Assembly (NCBI GenBank): GCA_011799875.1
Contig: CM022303.1
Span: forward strand, 295,876,362 to 295,940,361
Length of the DNA stretch: 64,000 nucleotides
Direction of reading: 5' to 3'
From: Thinopyrum elongatum
Lineage: Eukaryota; Streptophyta; Magnoliopsida; Poales; Poaceae
Both the position numbers and the translations under genes were made by a program. This document shows, piece after piece, positions 32,225-45,393 of this stretch; the first letter of the stretch is position 1; each line of letters begins with the position of its first letter. The notes beneath the pieces are model-generated. The model was not told the origin of the DNA. It did not search any database and saw nothing but the letters and a program-made list of their open reading frames with translations.

Positions 32225-32370
32225 GTCTCCCACTTGCACTAGAGTCAATAATCTAGTTCACATCGCCATGTGATTAACACCCATAGTTCACATCGCCATG
32301 TGACTAACACCCAAAGAGTTTACTAGAGTCAATAATCTAGTTCACATCGCCATGTGATTAACACCTAAAG
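32225..32370 (-). repeat. Angela PPT and short tandem repeats
   Basis: The PPT on the minus strand is CAAGTGGGAGAC directly before the 3' LTR. Three copies of AGTTCACATCGCCATGTGA start at 32255, 32285 and 32339. Confidence 0.85.
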
Positions 32371-33913
32371 AGTATTAAGGTGTGATCATGTTTTGCTTGT
32401 GAGAGAGGTTTAGTCAACGGGTCTGCCACATTCAGATCTGTATGTATTTTGCAAATTTCCATATCTACAATGCTCTGCATGGAGCTACTCTAGCTAATTG
32501 CTCCCACTTTCAATACGTATCCAGAATGAGACTCAGAGTCATCCGAATCGCTGTCAAAGCTTGCATCGACGTAACCATTTACGATGAACTCTTTATCACC
32601 TCCATAACCGAGAAAAAATTCCTTAGTCCTCTTAGGTAACTAAGGATAATTTTGACCGCTGTCCATTGATCCACTCCTGGATCACTATCGTACCCCCTTG
32701 CCAAACTCATGGCAAGGCACACAACAGGTCTGGTACACAACATGGCATACTTTATAGAACCTATGACTGAGGCATAGGGAATGACTTTCATTCTCTCTCT
32801 ATCTTCTGCCGCGGTCGGGCTTTGAGTCTTACTCAACTTCACACCTTGCAACACAGGCAAGAACCCTTTCTTAGACTGATCCATTTTGAACTTCTTCAAA
32901 ACTTTGCCAAGGTAAGTGCTTTGTGAAAGTCGTATTAAGCGTCTCGATCTATCCCTATAGATCTTGATGCCCAATATGTAAGTAGGTTCACCGAGGTCTT
33001 TCATTAAAAAATTCTTATTCAAGTATCCTTTTATGCTATCCAGAAATTATATATCATTTCCAATCAACAATATGTCATCCACATATAATATCAGAAGTGC
33101 TACAGAGCTCCCACTCACTTTCTTGTAAATACACGCTTCACCGTAAGTCTGTATAAAACCATATGCTTTGATCACCTCATCAAAGCATATATTCCAACTC
33201 TGAGATGCTTGCACCAGTCCATAGATGGATCGCTGGAGCTTGCACACTTTGTTAGCACCTTTAGGATCGACAAAAACTTCTGGTTGCATCATATACAACT
33301 CTTCTTTAAGAAACCCGTTAAGGAATGCAGTTTTGACATCCATTTTCTAGATTTCATAATCATAAAATGCGGCAATTGCTAACATAATTTAGACAGACTT
33401 AAGCATCGCTACGGGTGAGAAAGTCTCATCGTAGTCAACCTCTTGAACTTGTCGAAAACCTTTCACGACAAGTCGAGCTTTATAAACAGTGATATTACCA
33501 TCAACGTCTATCTTCCTCTTGAAGATCCATTTATTTTCAATGGCCTGCCGATCATCGGGCAAGTCCACCAAAGTCCACACTTTGTTCTCATACATGGATC
33601 ATATCTCAGATTTCATGGCCTCAAGCCATTTGGCGGAATCTGGGCTGATCATAGCTTCTTCATAGTTCGTAGGTTCGCCGTTGTCTAACAACATGACTTC
33701 CAGGATAGGATTACCGTACCACTCTGGTGCGGAACGTGTTCTGGTCGACCTACGAAGTTCAGTAGTAACTTGATCCAAAGTTTCATGATTATCATCATTA
33801 GCTTCCTCTCTATTTGGTGTAGGCATCACGGGGACGGTTTTCTCAGATGTGCTACTTTCTAATTCGAGAGAAGGTACAACTACCTCATCAAGTTCTACTT
33901 TCCTCCCACTCAC
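32371..33913 (-). pseudogene. Angela reverse transcriptase and RNase H (broken)
   Basis: Order on the minus strand: RRSTRTRSAPEWYG linker, RT start NKWIFKRKIDVDGN and VDYDETFSPVAMLKS, MDVKTAFLNGFLKEEL, catalytic LYVDDILLIGND (near 33060), then FLMKDLGEPTYILGIKIYRD. RNase H begins VNGYVDASFDSDSDDSESHS but the middle is deleted, and the sequence jumps to NVADPLTKPLSQAKHDHTLI. Frame breaks lie near 33595, 33345 and 33025. The YVDD catalytic motif is intact, while the RNase H core (DSTTEAEY-type region) is lost. Confidence 0.9.
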
Positions 33914-34900
33914 TTCTTTCGAGAGAAACTCCTTCTCTAGAAAGGACCCATTCTTGGCAACAAAGATCTTTCCTGCGGATCTGTGGTAGAAGGTGTACCC
34001 AATAGTTTCTTTAGGGTATCCTCTGAAGACGCACTTCTCCGATTTGGGTTCGAGCTTATCAGGCTAAAACCTTTTGACATAAGCGTCGCATCCCCAAACT
34101 TTAAGAAATGACACCTTAGGTTTCTTGCCAAACCATAGTTCATACAGTGTCATCTCAACAGACTTAGGTGGTGCCCTATTTAATGTGAATGCGGCCGTCT
34201 CTAATGCATAACCCAGAAATGATAAAGGCAAATCGGTAAGAGACATCATAGAACACACCATATCTAATAAAGTATGATTACGACGTTCGGACACACCATT
34301 ACGTTGTGGTGTTCTAGGTGGCGTGAGTTGTGAAACAATTCCACATAGTTTTAAATGAAGGCCAAACTCGTAACTCAAATATTCGCCTCCGCGATCAGAT
34401 CATAGAAACTTTATTTTCTTATTACGATGATTCTCCACTTCACTCTGAAATTCTTTGAACTTTTCAAATGTTTCAGACTTGTGTTTCATCAAGTAGACAT
34501 ACCCATACCTACTCAAATCATCTGTGAAGGTCAGAAAATAACGATACCCGCCGCGTGCCTCAACACTCATCGGACCACATACATCGGTATGTATTATTTC
34601 CTATAAGTCATTAGCTCGCTTCATTGTTCCAGAGAACGGAGTTTTAGTCATCTTACCCATGAGGCAAGGTTCGCAAGTATCAAATGATTCATAATCAAGT
34701 GATTCCAAAAGTCCATCCGCATGGAGTTTCTTCATGCGCTTTACACCAATATGACCTAAACGGCTGTGCCACAAGTATGTTGCACTATCATTATCAACTT
34801 TGTATCTTTTGGCATCAATATTATGAACATGTGTATCACTACGATCGAGATTCAATAAACCATTTACATTGGGTGTATGACCATAGAAGGTTTTATTCAT
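33914..34900 (-). pseudogene. Angela integrase (broken)
   Basis: The pre-integrase HHCC zinc region (LWHSRLGHIGVKRMKKL, then DTCEPCLMGK) is at 34900-34601. It is followed by the catalytic core with the first Asp in HTDVCGPMS, the second in SDRGGEYL and the Glu in SERRNHTLLD. Two stops interrupt the core: a TAG just before EIIHTD (near 34605) and a TGA at 34400-34402 (CGA to TGA pattern). The frame is otherwise well kept to ELWFGKKPKVSFLKVWGCDA. It would have joined cDNA to chromosomal DNA. Confidence 0.9.
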
Positions 34901-35139
34901 GTAAACAAAACAACAATTATTCTCTGACTTAAATGAATAAACGTATTTGCAATAAACACGATCTAATCATGTTCATGCTCAACGCACACACCAAATAACA
35001 TTTATTTAGGCTCCTCACTAATCCCGAAGGTAGAGGGAGTGTGCGATGGTGATCATATCATTCTTGGAAACACTTCCAACACACATCGTCACCTCGCCCT
35101 TAACCAGTCTCCATTTATTCTATAACTCCTGTTTCGAGT

Positions 35140-36094
35140 TTCTAATCTTAGCAACTGAACCGGTATCAAATACCCAGGAGCTACTACAAGCACCAGTAAG
35201 GTACACATCAATAACATGTATATCAAATATACCTTTGTTTACTTTGCCATCCTTCTTATCTACCAAGTATTTGGGGTAGTTCCGCTTCAAGTGACCATTT
35301 CCTTTGCAGTAGAAGCACTCAGTTTCAGGCTTGGGTCAAGCTTTGGGCTTTTTCACGGGAGCGGCAACCTACTTGCCATTCCTTTTGAAGTTCCCTTTCT
35401 TTCCCTTACCCATTTTCTTGAAACTAGTGGTCTTATTAACCATCAACACTTGATGCTCTTTCTTGATTTCTACCTCCGCCGATTTCAACATCATGAATAG
35501 CTTGGAAATTATTTTAGTCATTCCTTGCATATTATAGTTCATCACGAAGCTCTAGTAGCTTGGTGGTAGTGACTCGAGAACTCTGTCAATCACTATATTA
35601 TCTGGAAGATTAACTCCCACTTGATTCAAGCGATTGTAGTACCCTGACATTCTGAGCACATGCTCACTGGCTGAGCTATTCTCCTCCATCTTGTAGGCAA
35701 TGTACTTGTCAGAGGTCTCATACCTCTCAACATGGGCATGAGCCTGAAATACCAATTTCAGCTCTTGGAACATCTCATATGTTCCATGACGTTCAAAACA
35801 TCTTTGGAGCCCCGATTCTAAGCCGTAAAGCATGGCGCACTAAACTATCAAGTAGTCATCAGATCGAGCTTGTGAAACGTTCATAACGTCTGTACCAGCT
35901 CCTGTAGCAGGTCTGTCACCTAGCGGTGCATCAAGGACATAATTCTTCTGTGCAGCAATAAGGATAATCCTCAGATCACGGACCCAGTCCGCATTATTGC
36001 TACCAACATCTTTCAACTTAGTTTTCTCTAGGAACGCATTAAAAAAACAAGGGAACGGTAACACGGGCCATTGTTCTACAACATAGATATGCAA
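35140..36094 (-). pseudogene. Angela gag, zinc knuckle and protease (broken)
   Basis: The gag core is FLEKTKLKDVGSNNADWVRD and QNYVLDAPLGDRPA (36094-35840). A TAG at 35837-35839 follows (CAG to TAG pattern), then MLYGLESGLQRCFERHG to IDRVLESLPPSY. The CCHC knuckle CFYCKGNGHLKRNY (35276-35327) has Tyr instead of the last Cys, so it could not bind zinc normally. The protease active site VFDTGS is near 35155-35170. Gag and protease drive particle assembly and maturation in the family. Confidence 0.9.
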
Positions 36095-37309
36095 ATACTA
36101 TCAAGACTAAGTTTATGATAAATTAAGTTTAATTAATCAAATTACTAATGAACTCCCACTTAAATTAACATCCCTCAAGTTATCTAAGTGATACATGATC
36201 CAAATCAACTAACCCATGTATGATCATCACGTGAGATGGGGTAGTCATCAATGGTGAACATCTCTATGTTGATCATATCTACTATATGACTCACGTTCGA
36301 CCTTTCGGTCTCCAGTGTTCCGAGACCATGTCTGTACATGCTAGGCTCGTCAAGTTTAACCCAAGTATTCTGCTTGTGCAAAAACTGGCTTACACCCGTT
36401 GTATGTGAACGTAGAGTCTATCACACCCGATCATCACGAGGTGCTTTGAAACGACGAACTTTAGCAATAGTGCATACTCAGGGAGAACACTTTTATCTTG
36501 AAATTAAGTGAAGGGATCATCTTATAATGCTATCATCATTCTAAGCAAAATAAGATGCATAAAGGATAAACATCACATGCAATTAAAATATGTGACATGA
36601 TATGGCCATCATCATCTTGTGCTTTTGATCTCCATCTCCAAAGCATCGGCATGCTATCCATTGTCACCGGCTTGACACCTTGATCTCCATCCTTGCATCG
36701 GGGTCGTCTCGCCAACTATTGCTTCTACAACTATTGCTAACACATAGCGATAAAGTGAAGCAATTACATGGCGCTTGCAATTCATACAATAATTAAGAGA
36801 CAACCCTAAGGCTCCTGCCAGTTGTCGATATTACAAAACATGATCATCTCATACAACAACGTATATCACATCACGTCTTGACCATATCACATCACAACAT
36901 ACCCTGCAAAAACAAGTTAGATGTCCTCTACTTTGTTGTTGCAAGTTTTACGTGGCTGCTACGGGCAACTAGCAAGAACCGTTCTTACCTACACAAAATC
37001 ACAATGGTGATTTATCAAGTTTGCTGTTTTAACCTTCTTCAAGGACCGGTCGTAGTCAAATTCGATTCAACTAAAGTAGGAGAAACAGACACCCGCCAGC
37101 CACCTTTATGCAAAACAAGTTGCATGTCAGTCGGTGGAACCGGTCTCATGTACGTGGACATGTAAGGTTGGTCCGGGCCGCTTCATCCCACAATGCCGCT
37201 GAATCAAAATAAGACGTTGGTGGTAAGCAGTATGACCATCACCTCCCACAACTCCTTTGTGTTCTACTCATGCATATCATCTACGCATAGACCTGGCTCA
37301 TGATGCCAC
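36095..37309 (-). other. Angela 5' leader with PBS
   Basis: The PBS on the minus strand, GTGGCATCATGAGCC, directly adjoins the 5' LTR (37295-37309) and is of initiator-tRNA-Met type. The rest is the long non-coding leader typical of the family, with no ORF I trust. Confidence 0.85.
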
Positions 37310-39055
37310 TGTTGGGGAACGTTGCATGGAAAACAAAAAAATTCTATGCACACGCAAGATCTATCCATGGAGATGCATAGCTATGAGAGGGGGAGAGCAT
37401 CTACATACCCTTGTAGATCGCTAAGCGGAAGCGTTTATCACATGGTTGATGTAGTCGTACTCTTCGTGATCCGATCACGATCCAACCTATCTAGTGCCGA
37501 ACGGACGACACCTCCAAGTTTAGCACATATGCGGCTCGATGACGTCTCCTCCTTCTTGATCCAGCAAGCACGAGAGGAGAAGTAGATAGGATCACAACCA
37601 ACACAATAGCGTGGTGGTGATGGTGGTGGTGGAGCACCGACAGTGCTTCGCTAAGCATCGCCGGGACGAGGCGGTGGAACTACGGAGTAATGAGAGAGAG
37701 AGGGGCGCCAAGGGCTTGGTGTGTCCTCTTGGGGCGCCCCCTCCCCTCTATATATATATAGGTGGAGGGGCGTGGGAAACAACCCCTCCAAGCCCTAAGG
37801 CGCAGATAAGGGGGAGAGGACTTGGACTCCCAGTCTAATCCTATTCCTACTAGGACTCCTTCATTTTTTGCCTTCCCTAGCCACATGGGCTTTTGAGGAC
37901 TTGGTGCGCCTAGCCCAATAAGGCCAGGGCACCTCCCCGCAGCCCATTCTAGCCCTTGGGTCGTGGTGGACCCACTTGTGGACTTGTGGACCCCTCGGGA
38001 ATCCTTCGGAACCTTCTGGAAGCTTCTCGGTACAATACCGAAAAAACTGCACCTTTTTCCGGAACCCAAAATATGACTTCCCATATATAAATCTTTACCT
38101 CTTGACCAATCCTAGACTCGTCATGACATCCAGGATCTCATCCGGGACTCCGAACAACATTTGGTTACCACTCATCAAATATCCCAATACTACTCCAGCG
38201 TCAACGAACGTTAAGCGTGCGACCCTGTGGGTTTGGGAATTATGTCGTCATGACCGAGACACCTCTCCGGTCAATAACCAATAGCGGGACCTGGATGCCC
38301 ATATTGATTCCTACATATTCCATGAAGATCTTTTATCGGTTGAACCTTGATGACAACATACGTAATTCCCTTTGTCTGTTGGTATGTTACTTGCCCGAGA
38401 TTCGATCGTCGGTATCTCTATACCTAGTTCAATATCGTTACCGGCAAGTCTCTTTACTCGTTCCATAATACATCATCTTGCAACTAACTCCTTAGTTACT
38501 TTGCTTGCAAGCTTCTGGTCATGTGTATTACCGAGAGGGCCCAGAGATACCTCTCCGATACACGGAGTGACAAATCCCAATCTCGATTCATGCCAACTCA
38601 ACAGACACCTTTGGAGATACCTGTAGAGCATCTTTATGATCACCCAGTTACGTTGTGACGTTTGATAGCACACAAGGTATTCCTCCGGTATCCGGGAGTT
38701 GCATGATCTCATGGTCGAAGGAATATGTATTTGACATTAAGAAAGCAGTAGCAATAAACTGAACGATCATATGCTAAGCTAACGGATGGGTCTTGTCCAT
38801 CACATCATTCTCCTAATGATGTGATCTCATTATCAAGTGACAACACATGTCTATGGTTAGGAAACCTTAACCATCTTTTGATCAACGAGCTAGTCTAGTA
38901 GAGGCTCACTAGGGACACGGTATTTGTTTATGTATCCACACATGTATTTAAGTTTCCGGTCAATACAATTCTAGCATGAATAATAAACCTTTATCATGAA
39001 TAATGAAATATAATAATAACAACTTTATTATTGCCTCTAGGGCATATTTCCATCA
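37310..39055 (-). repeat. Angela 5' LTR
   Basis: 1746 bp with intact ends, TGTTGGGGAACG...CATATTTCCATCA on the plus strand. The TATA region (TATATATATAGG) is near 37749-37762. It is followed by TSD CGCAC. Confidence 0.97.
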
Positions 39056-39060
39056 CGCAC

Positions 39061-39852
39061 CGCTTCTTCACCCTATAAATTGCCAAATATTCCAGAAACC
39101 CTAGGGGAGTCGGCGAAAACACAATTCCAGGCGCCGCAAGTTCTAGAACCACGAGATCCAATCTAGACACCATCACGGAGGGGTTCATCATCCTCATTAG
39201 TGCCTCTCCGATGATGCATGAGTAGTTCATCATAGACCTACGGGTCCATAGGCGGTAGCTAGATGGCTTCCTCTCTCTCTTTTGATTCTCAATACAATGG
39301 TCTCTTGGAGGTCTATTTGATGTAACTATTTTTTGCAGTGTGTTTGTTGGGATCCGATGAACTTTGAGTTTATGATCAGATCTTTATCCATGAATATTAT
39401 TTGAGTCTTCTTTTGATCTCTTATATGCATGATTATTTATAGCCTCGTATTTCTTCTTTGAATCTTTGGTTTAGTTAGGCCAACTAGATCGATTTTTCTT
39501 GCCATGGGAAGAGGTGCTTTGAGATGGGTTCGATCTTGCGGTGTTCTTTCCCAGTGAAAGAAGGGGCAGCAAGACACGCATGTATCGTTACTATTAAGGA
39601 TAACAAGATGGGGGCTATTCCTACATGAATAGATCTCGTCTACATCATGTCATTGTTATTATTGCATTACTCCATTTCTCCATGAACTTAATACACTAGA
39701 TGCATGCTGGATAGCGGTCAATGTGTGGAGTACATAGTAGTAGATGCTGGCAGGAGTCGGTCTACTAATATTGGACGTGATGCCTATATATTGATCATTG
39801 CCTTGGATATCGTCATAATTTTTCAATCTTCTATCAATTGCCCAACAGTAAT
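39061..39852 (+). repeat. Right LTR of the Sabrina-like element, piece 2
   Basis: Continues 17266-17621 after the Angela insertion (CGCTTCTTCACCCTATAAATT onward). It ends at the GTAAT target of the 4.4-kb unit. Confidence 0.95.
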
Positions 39853-42800
39853 TGTGGCACCCCAGCTCAGAGAGACCGGGACGCCCCGCATTCCAGCCCA
39901 GAGATCAAGTCTTCTGGAATACGGCACTGCTTGACATAGAACAAATCAGCTCTTATTACAAAGGATAAAGGTACAAGGGTCTGATGTTACAAAGGATCAC
40001 ATCAGCACATCGACACTATGCCTGCTAAGGTAGCTCTATGCTAGCAGCGGAACAACTTGTAGCAGCGAAAAACTTCTAGCAGCGGAACAACGACGACTGT
40101 GATGAACTCTACTCCGCAGGGACTCTGGCTGGGACACGATCTAGCTCGCACGAACGGAAACCTCGACAAACAATCAATCACGGCATCACCTGCAATCTGG
40201 CATGACACGCCAGGTCAGTACATTGAATGTACCTGCAAGCTCACAACAACCAAATGCATCAAGGCAAGACAATAACATAGCATTAGCAGGTTAAGTTATT
40301 AACAACTACTATGAGGTGAAAGCGACCATAAAACATGATATGAAGCTACTAGAAAACTGATGAACCAACATCTCAGATCTCAAGAACCATCTCACTCTTG
40401 GCTATCCGGCCAAGCAATATATCACCTCGTGATCAATACCTCCACATGATCACCGCGTGACCACAACACCAACTGAATGATCATCCTCAAGATCATCCCA
40501 ACATCATCATCGGCATCCTGCCAAACTATTATAGCTCACATATCAACATATAAATCATCTATAAGTCATTCCGTCATTGTGTGTGTTGATCAAACGGTGT
40601 GACCTAGTATGAACTGTGCCCTTGACTGAGGGCGCGGCTATTGATAGATTAAACACACACACACTCTACAGAGGTTAGCACACTGTACCCACATCACAGA
40701 ACCCATGGCCTCGTGCTCCCATTCGGGTGGACCAACAGCGTTCCGACAAAACCAATCTACTGCCATGACACTCTCCCGGCCACTCCGACCAACTCCCCTT
40801 TGGGATCAGTCCTGGGTGGCCCCGATGTCACCTCGTGACACCCAACGGCCACCGTCGTGGGAAAAACAAAAACGGTCCCAAACGGGGACAAAGGGCCCTA
40901 TCCAACTACGGGCACACAAGGCTTATGGCCGCCTACCTGATCAGGGTAGTGCACGCATATAACCTTCCCTAGTTGGAGGCACCGGCGAGAGGCATAACAA
41001 TAAACCGCATTAGGGCCTACCCATAAAGGCAAATGTGGTTGCACTGGAAAAGCCCGATTCGGTGGCACCTGACCAACGAAATGAGGGAATTTATCCCCAA
41101 AGATAGATCTGTGATCCTTGATACTCCGATATCAACTATCCACCTGTAATCCAAGTCATAGCGATATCCAACAAATAATCCAGAGAATAATATAGTCACC
41201 TCATAATAAACCCCAAGGGTAGCGTACTACTAAGATCATGTTGAATCCAAAGACTATGGTGCTACTGATCCAATAACAATATCAAGATATTAACCTAAGA
41301 TCCACATGATAGCATCAATTCCAAAATAATACTCCAAAGCATAATATCAGATACCAGCATGATGAAAATAATATAAGCCACTAATAATCCAATGTCCACA
41401 TGTAATCCACCATCTGCAAGCATTAGTCCTAGTAATCCAAACAACATCGTGGCAATAGCAAGATCAAAACAACTCCAAGAAATGCTATGAACAAATCCTA
41501 CATAGCTAATGCAATATTTTAAATAAGTTCAAATAAATAAACCATGATATTGCATTGCAGCCATGCAAATGGATGGTGTGGCTTGCCTGGTAGGGGTGGA
41601 ATCACCGGGAAGAAGTGCGAGAAGTTCGCGGAAAGAATTGCCGGAAATCTTTCTCTCTCGAAGGGGGCTGAATAAGGGCAAGGGCATAATGGTCATTTTC
41701 AGAATGTTTCCACATGGTGAAAATGATATCAACGGAACAGGCTCGACGAAACGAAGAAGTGGGCTTTGGAATCACCTGAATCGGAGTTGTGAGCGAAAAG
41801 ATATAAGGGTTTGACTGCGAGGGACCTATCTGTAAAGAAAATCTTCACAAACTGGCCCCTGACTGAAAAACAGAACACGCATTTGCTGAAATACACTTTC
41901 AGAAAGTGAAAGCGCATTTTCGTCTGAAGCCTCTGCAGAATACATTTTCAACAAATGAAAGCGCCTTTTTGCTGAAGGCGCCTCCACTTATCCAGCTGGA
42001 CCGGGGCTTCTGTGTATGACAGGTGGGACCTGCCTCGTCCTCTCTCTCCTCCCGCTCCTCCTCCTTCATCACGACGGGGAGGCAGAGACGAGGCCGAGCG
42101 CACGCCGGCGCTTGCCCCGGCGGCTCAGGCCGTCTCCAGCTGGGGTCCAACCATCATCGGGATCAGGGGACCGGTCCGCGCCCCCCTGAGCGCAGCAGCC
42201 GCGCCGGGGACGGCTGCAGCCATGGTGGCTCGCGGGGGCCGCGGGAAAGGCCGTCGGCCCGAGTTGGGGGCGAGGCCACGGCCGCTCCGGGGACGAGGTG
42301 AAGAACCTGGGAGGTTCGCCGGGGTCTTCTGGTTCCAGTGGTGAGGAACGGAGGGGGAGATAGGCTTCGGTTCGCCAGAATTTAGGCCGGAGGGAGCGGC
42401 GGCCGTGGCGAGCAAACACGATGAGGAGGAGCTCCGGGGCTTGGATGAGTGTCTAGGGAGGACGGGAGGAGGATGGCGAGTGTGATCGCAAAGAGAAACA
42501 TGGCCGGGACGGCTTAAATAGCCGAGGGGAGGGGGTGCCGCGCTGGCTGCCGCCGCGGACGCGTGGCCGGAGCCGCGGACGCGTGGGCACACAAGCAAGT
42601 AGGCAACGGGAGCGGAACAGGGGAGGTTCACGGGGCAGTGGGCGACGCCAGGGAGCAGAGGAAGAAGACAGGGCGGTCTACAGAGGCGGTCGGGGCACTA
42701 TGCGCTCGTGGGCGCGGCCGCTAGCGCCGGCGAGGAGGGTTCTAGAGACGGTAGGGAGCTCGAGAGCGACGGGAGAGGGCCGAGGAGTCAGGTAGACACC

Positions 42801-44218
42801 ACCAGACGCGTAGACACCGCTGGGGCGAGGCAGAGGGACGCGACCCGACGCGCAGAGTGCGCTTTCTGCAGCCAGAGCACATGCACAGGCAAAACTCCAC
42901 ACGGTCACCGCCTAGCATGGCAAAGATAGGACTAGAGGGGATGTTAAATTATGTCTAGGGTGTTGTCCCTGCATTAGAGAGTCTTTGGGAGTTGATGGAT
43001 AATCAAAAGAAACCAAGGTGAGATGTGAGGCATCACTAGAAGTTCACTGTATCAAATTTGACCATGACACTGTGTTACACAGAAAAGTTATTGGAGCCAA
43101 ATATGATGTCTAGTGGGTTTATCATAAGAAGGACTATGATACTGGGGGTTTTGGAAGGAAATGGACCAAAATTAAACATAGTTGCTTTGCAACTGCCATT
43201 ATGGTCCAGAGTCAAGATTTGGATGATGCAGTCACATGGAGTAGCCACTTGAGCTGAAATTTGGTAGATCATGATGATATTAACATATGAAGATACTTTA
43301 AAAATTTCATACCAATTGGACATGCCAAAATGGTACTTCCTTCACAGTGTTCTTCTCTCTCCAGAAACTTGTGATAATCTTGGTGATAAAATGGCTTAAT
43401 GAAATAATCCCAAATTTGGTGGAGAGATGTTATATGGGTAGGGTCATGATCTGGTAATTTATTAGAATTAATGAAGCAATATAAATTATACTTGCTTCAC
43501 AACCTGGAAATATTGACAGAAGCAAAGATTTGATCCTGTGCTCACATAGATCATTGGATGAGTTTGAAAATTGGTGAAGAGTCATTATATGAGCACATTA
43601 AGGAATGTGAAAAATTTCAACTCATTTGAGTACTCCTAGCTAGTACTTCCTTCAACAGGGCTTCTGTCTGACTGAAACTTTGAAAAATTGCTGAGGAAGA
43701 TTCACTAGGCAAATGGGGCTGAATTTTGACATGTGGCAATTATTTGAACATGAAAGAATGCCCTAAATTTTTGGGATCAAACAAGAAAAGATAGGTGGCA
43801 CTTCCTTCACAGAAGACCACTCTGGACAAAAATGAAGAAATAATATTGATGAATTATTTTTGAACTAGGACATGAAAGTTTGGAAATATTTGGGGCATAT
43901 ATGATCCAAACAATTTATGAAAATTATTTGGGAATTTTGTGCAAGACAGAAATATAGGTTGCTTCACAACCTAGGTCAGGCAGGGTTATTCCTTTAATAG
44001 AAAAAGGAATATTCCTGAGAAAAAGAATTTGATAGTTAGGCTAGAATGGAAAATGGCATGATCTTGAGAGAGATTTGTGAATGATGAGACACTTGGGAGG
44101 AGAAGAAATAAAGGTCTCCCAGGTATTAAGTCCACAGAACCACTCCAAAAAGAAAATCAGAGCAAAAACCAAATAAATCAAAAAGAAAAAGAAAAGGGCA
44201 AAAAACCAGGGTGTTACA
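39853..44218 (-). mobile_element. 4.4-kb solo-LTR-like unit, copy 1 (LARD-like)
   Basis: TG...CA ends (TGTGGCACCCC...GGGTGTTACA on the plus strand). The TSD GTAAT (39848-39852, 44219-44223) duplicates the intact target seen in the other LTR. It is related to 56250-60736 but in opposite orientation. Minus-strand order: about 1.7 kb AT-rich, a GC-rich block with TATA-like CTATTTAAG (42509-42523 region), then a mixed 3' half. The unusual length suits the long LTRs of large retrotransposon derivatives. No internal domain or coding gene is supported. The GC-rich open frames at 42000-42900 overlap on both strands and look compositional. Confidence 0.7.
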
Positions 44219-44223
44219 GTAAT

Positions 44224-44677
44224 TTGTTTACCCACCGGGTGCTATTTTCTCGAGAGAAGCCACTAGTGAAATCTACGGCCCCCGGGTCTATTCTTTATCA
44301 TATTTGCTTTGAGATCTATTTTTATTCGCTTTTATTTTCAGATCTATTATTCCAAAAACCCAAAAATACCTTGCTGCACTTTTTATTACTTATTTTATTT
44401 CGCGTTTTATTGAGATCTATTTATCAAATCTACACAAATTTTATCCCGTCAATTTGACAATTTCTGGCGCCGTTACCCGAAGAGGGATTGACAACCCCTC
44501 ATACGCGTTGGGTTGCAAGTATTTGTTCTTTGTGTGCAGGTACCGTTTACATAGTGTTGCTTAGTTCTCCTACTGGATTGATACCTTAGTTTTATAACTG
44601 AGGGAAATACCTACCATAGCTGTACTACATCATCCCGTCCTCTTTGGGGAAATACCGACGTAGTTCAAGCGACATCA
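44224..44677 (+). repeat. Right LTR of the Sabrina-like element, piece 3
   Basis: The last 454 bp, ending AGTTCAAGCGACATCA. It is followed by TSD ACATG. Confidence 0.95.
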
Positions 44678-44682
44678 ACATG

Positions 44683-45393
44683 CTATCAATATCTCCACGG
44701 AAGCTCGTGACTCTACAGTCTGTAATCCAACAGCTATCTGAAGAATATGAGCGCTAAGCCAATTACTATTGTGGCATTAGAGACAGGTTCATCACTGCCA
44801 CCACCAAATTGGTTGATGACCACAACAGGCATGAGACTGCCAGATTTGACTCTATGCCTCCTTCAAGTTCTTCAGCTCCTCCATCAACCCCTCAGGCCAG
44901 TGAGACTGCACCCTCACCTCCTCCGCAAGAACAAGCCAAGGCAACTGAAGAAGTTGCGCCTGAAGAAACTGCCAGGGCGACTGCATCAGTCGCACCTAAA
45001 GAAAATGCTCCACCGAGTTCCTCAGCTGTAGTGTCTACAAAAACTTCATCTTTGAAGCTCATCACTCTTCATTCTGCATCGGAAGCAAAGAAGACAAAGG
45101 AAGCCAAGGAAACGAAAGCATCAACTCCTCCTACCACTGAGTCAGTGAAGAAACTGAAGATGACACCATTGTCTTCAGTTGTACCAATTGATGCTATTCC
45201 AATTACATCAGCGCCCCCAGCTCGCACCACTAAAAATCTTCAGATTGTTCCATTCGGGGTGGAATATGTTATTCCTCTAGCTGATGATGATGATGAAGAT
45301 ACCCATTCTTCTGCTACCACACAGCAAATGGATGAAGAAATTGAAGTTGAAGCAGATGCTTCACTTCACCACGAATCATCGCGGACGCCTTAG
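44683..45393 (+). pseudogene. Sirevirus extra ORF, part 2
   Basis: Continues the frame of 10440 exactly (LSISPRKLVTLQSVIQQL). A TAA lies at 44755-44757, then ANYYCGIRDRF, HNRHETARFDSM, and a long A/P/S/K/E-rich low-complexity stretch. It ends at TAG 45391-45393, which is the left TSD copy of the next element (CTTAG). The right copy CTCAG still shows the glutamine codon. The product is unknown and there is no known domain. Confidence 0.7.

Larger units (their letters stand above)
17622..39055 (-). mobile_element. Angela/BARE1/WIS-type Copia element
   Basis: Complete minus-strand element with the exact TSD CGCAC at 17617-17621 and 39056-39060. The 3' LTR is 17622-18217 plus 31081-32224 (split by a Gypsy insertion) and the 5' LTR is 37310-39055. 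The internal 5.1 kb carries gag, protease, integrase, RT and RNase H remnants in Copia order. The PBS is next to the 5' LTR and the PPT next to the 3' LTR. LTR ends and proteins match the best-known Triticeae Copia family. Confidence 0.96.
10441..44677 (+). mobile_element. Sabrina-like Athila-group non-autonomous Gypsy element
   Basis: The left LTR is 10441-12043. The right LTR is in three pieces (17266-17621, 39061-39852, 44224-44677). The TSD ACATG is at 10436-10440 and 44678-44682. The PBS follows the left LTR and the PPT TAAGCTTGGGGATGC precedes the right LTR. The pieces of the right LTR sum to 1602 bp against 1603 bp for the left. Only one gag-like ORF is visible and no pol. The LTR start TGATACGTCTCCAA and 1.6-kb length suggest Sabrina; the family name is tentative. 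Confidence 0.9.

Noticed and set aside
42012..42929. Several GC-rich frames in the 4.4-kb unit as host genes
   Set aside because: They overlap on both strands, differ between the two copies of the unit and show no domain. Best explained by GC composition, although a captured gene fragment is not excluded.
39844..44227. A 9-bp direct repeat (ACAGTAATT) around the 4.4-kb unit suggesting a Mutator-like DNA transposon
   Set aside because: The extra bases come from the element's terminal CA and target sequence. The intact target in the other LTR is explained by a 5-bp TSD with TG...CA ends. Copy 2 (56250-60736) has no 9-bp repeat, and neither copy has long terminal inverted repeats.
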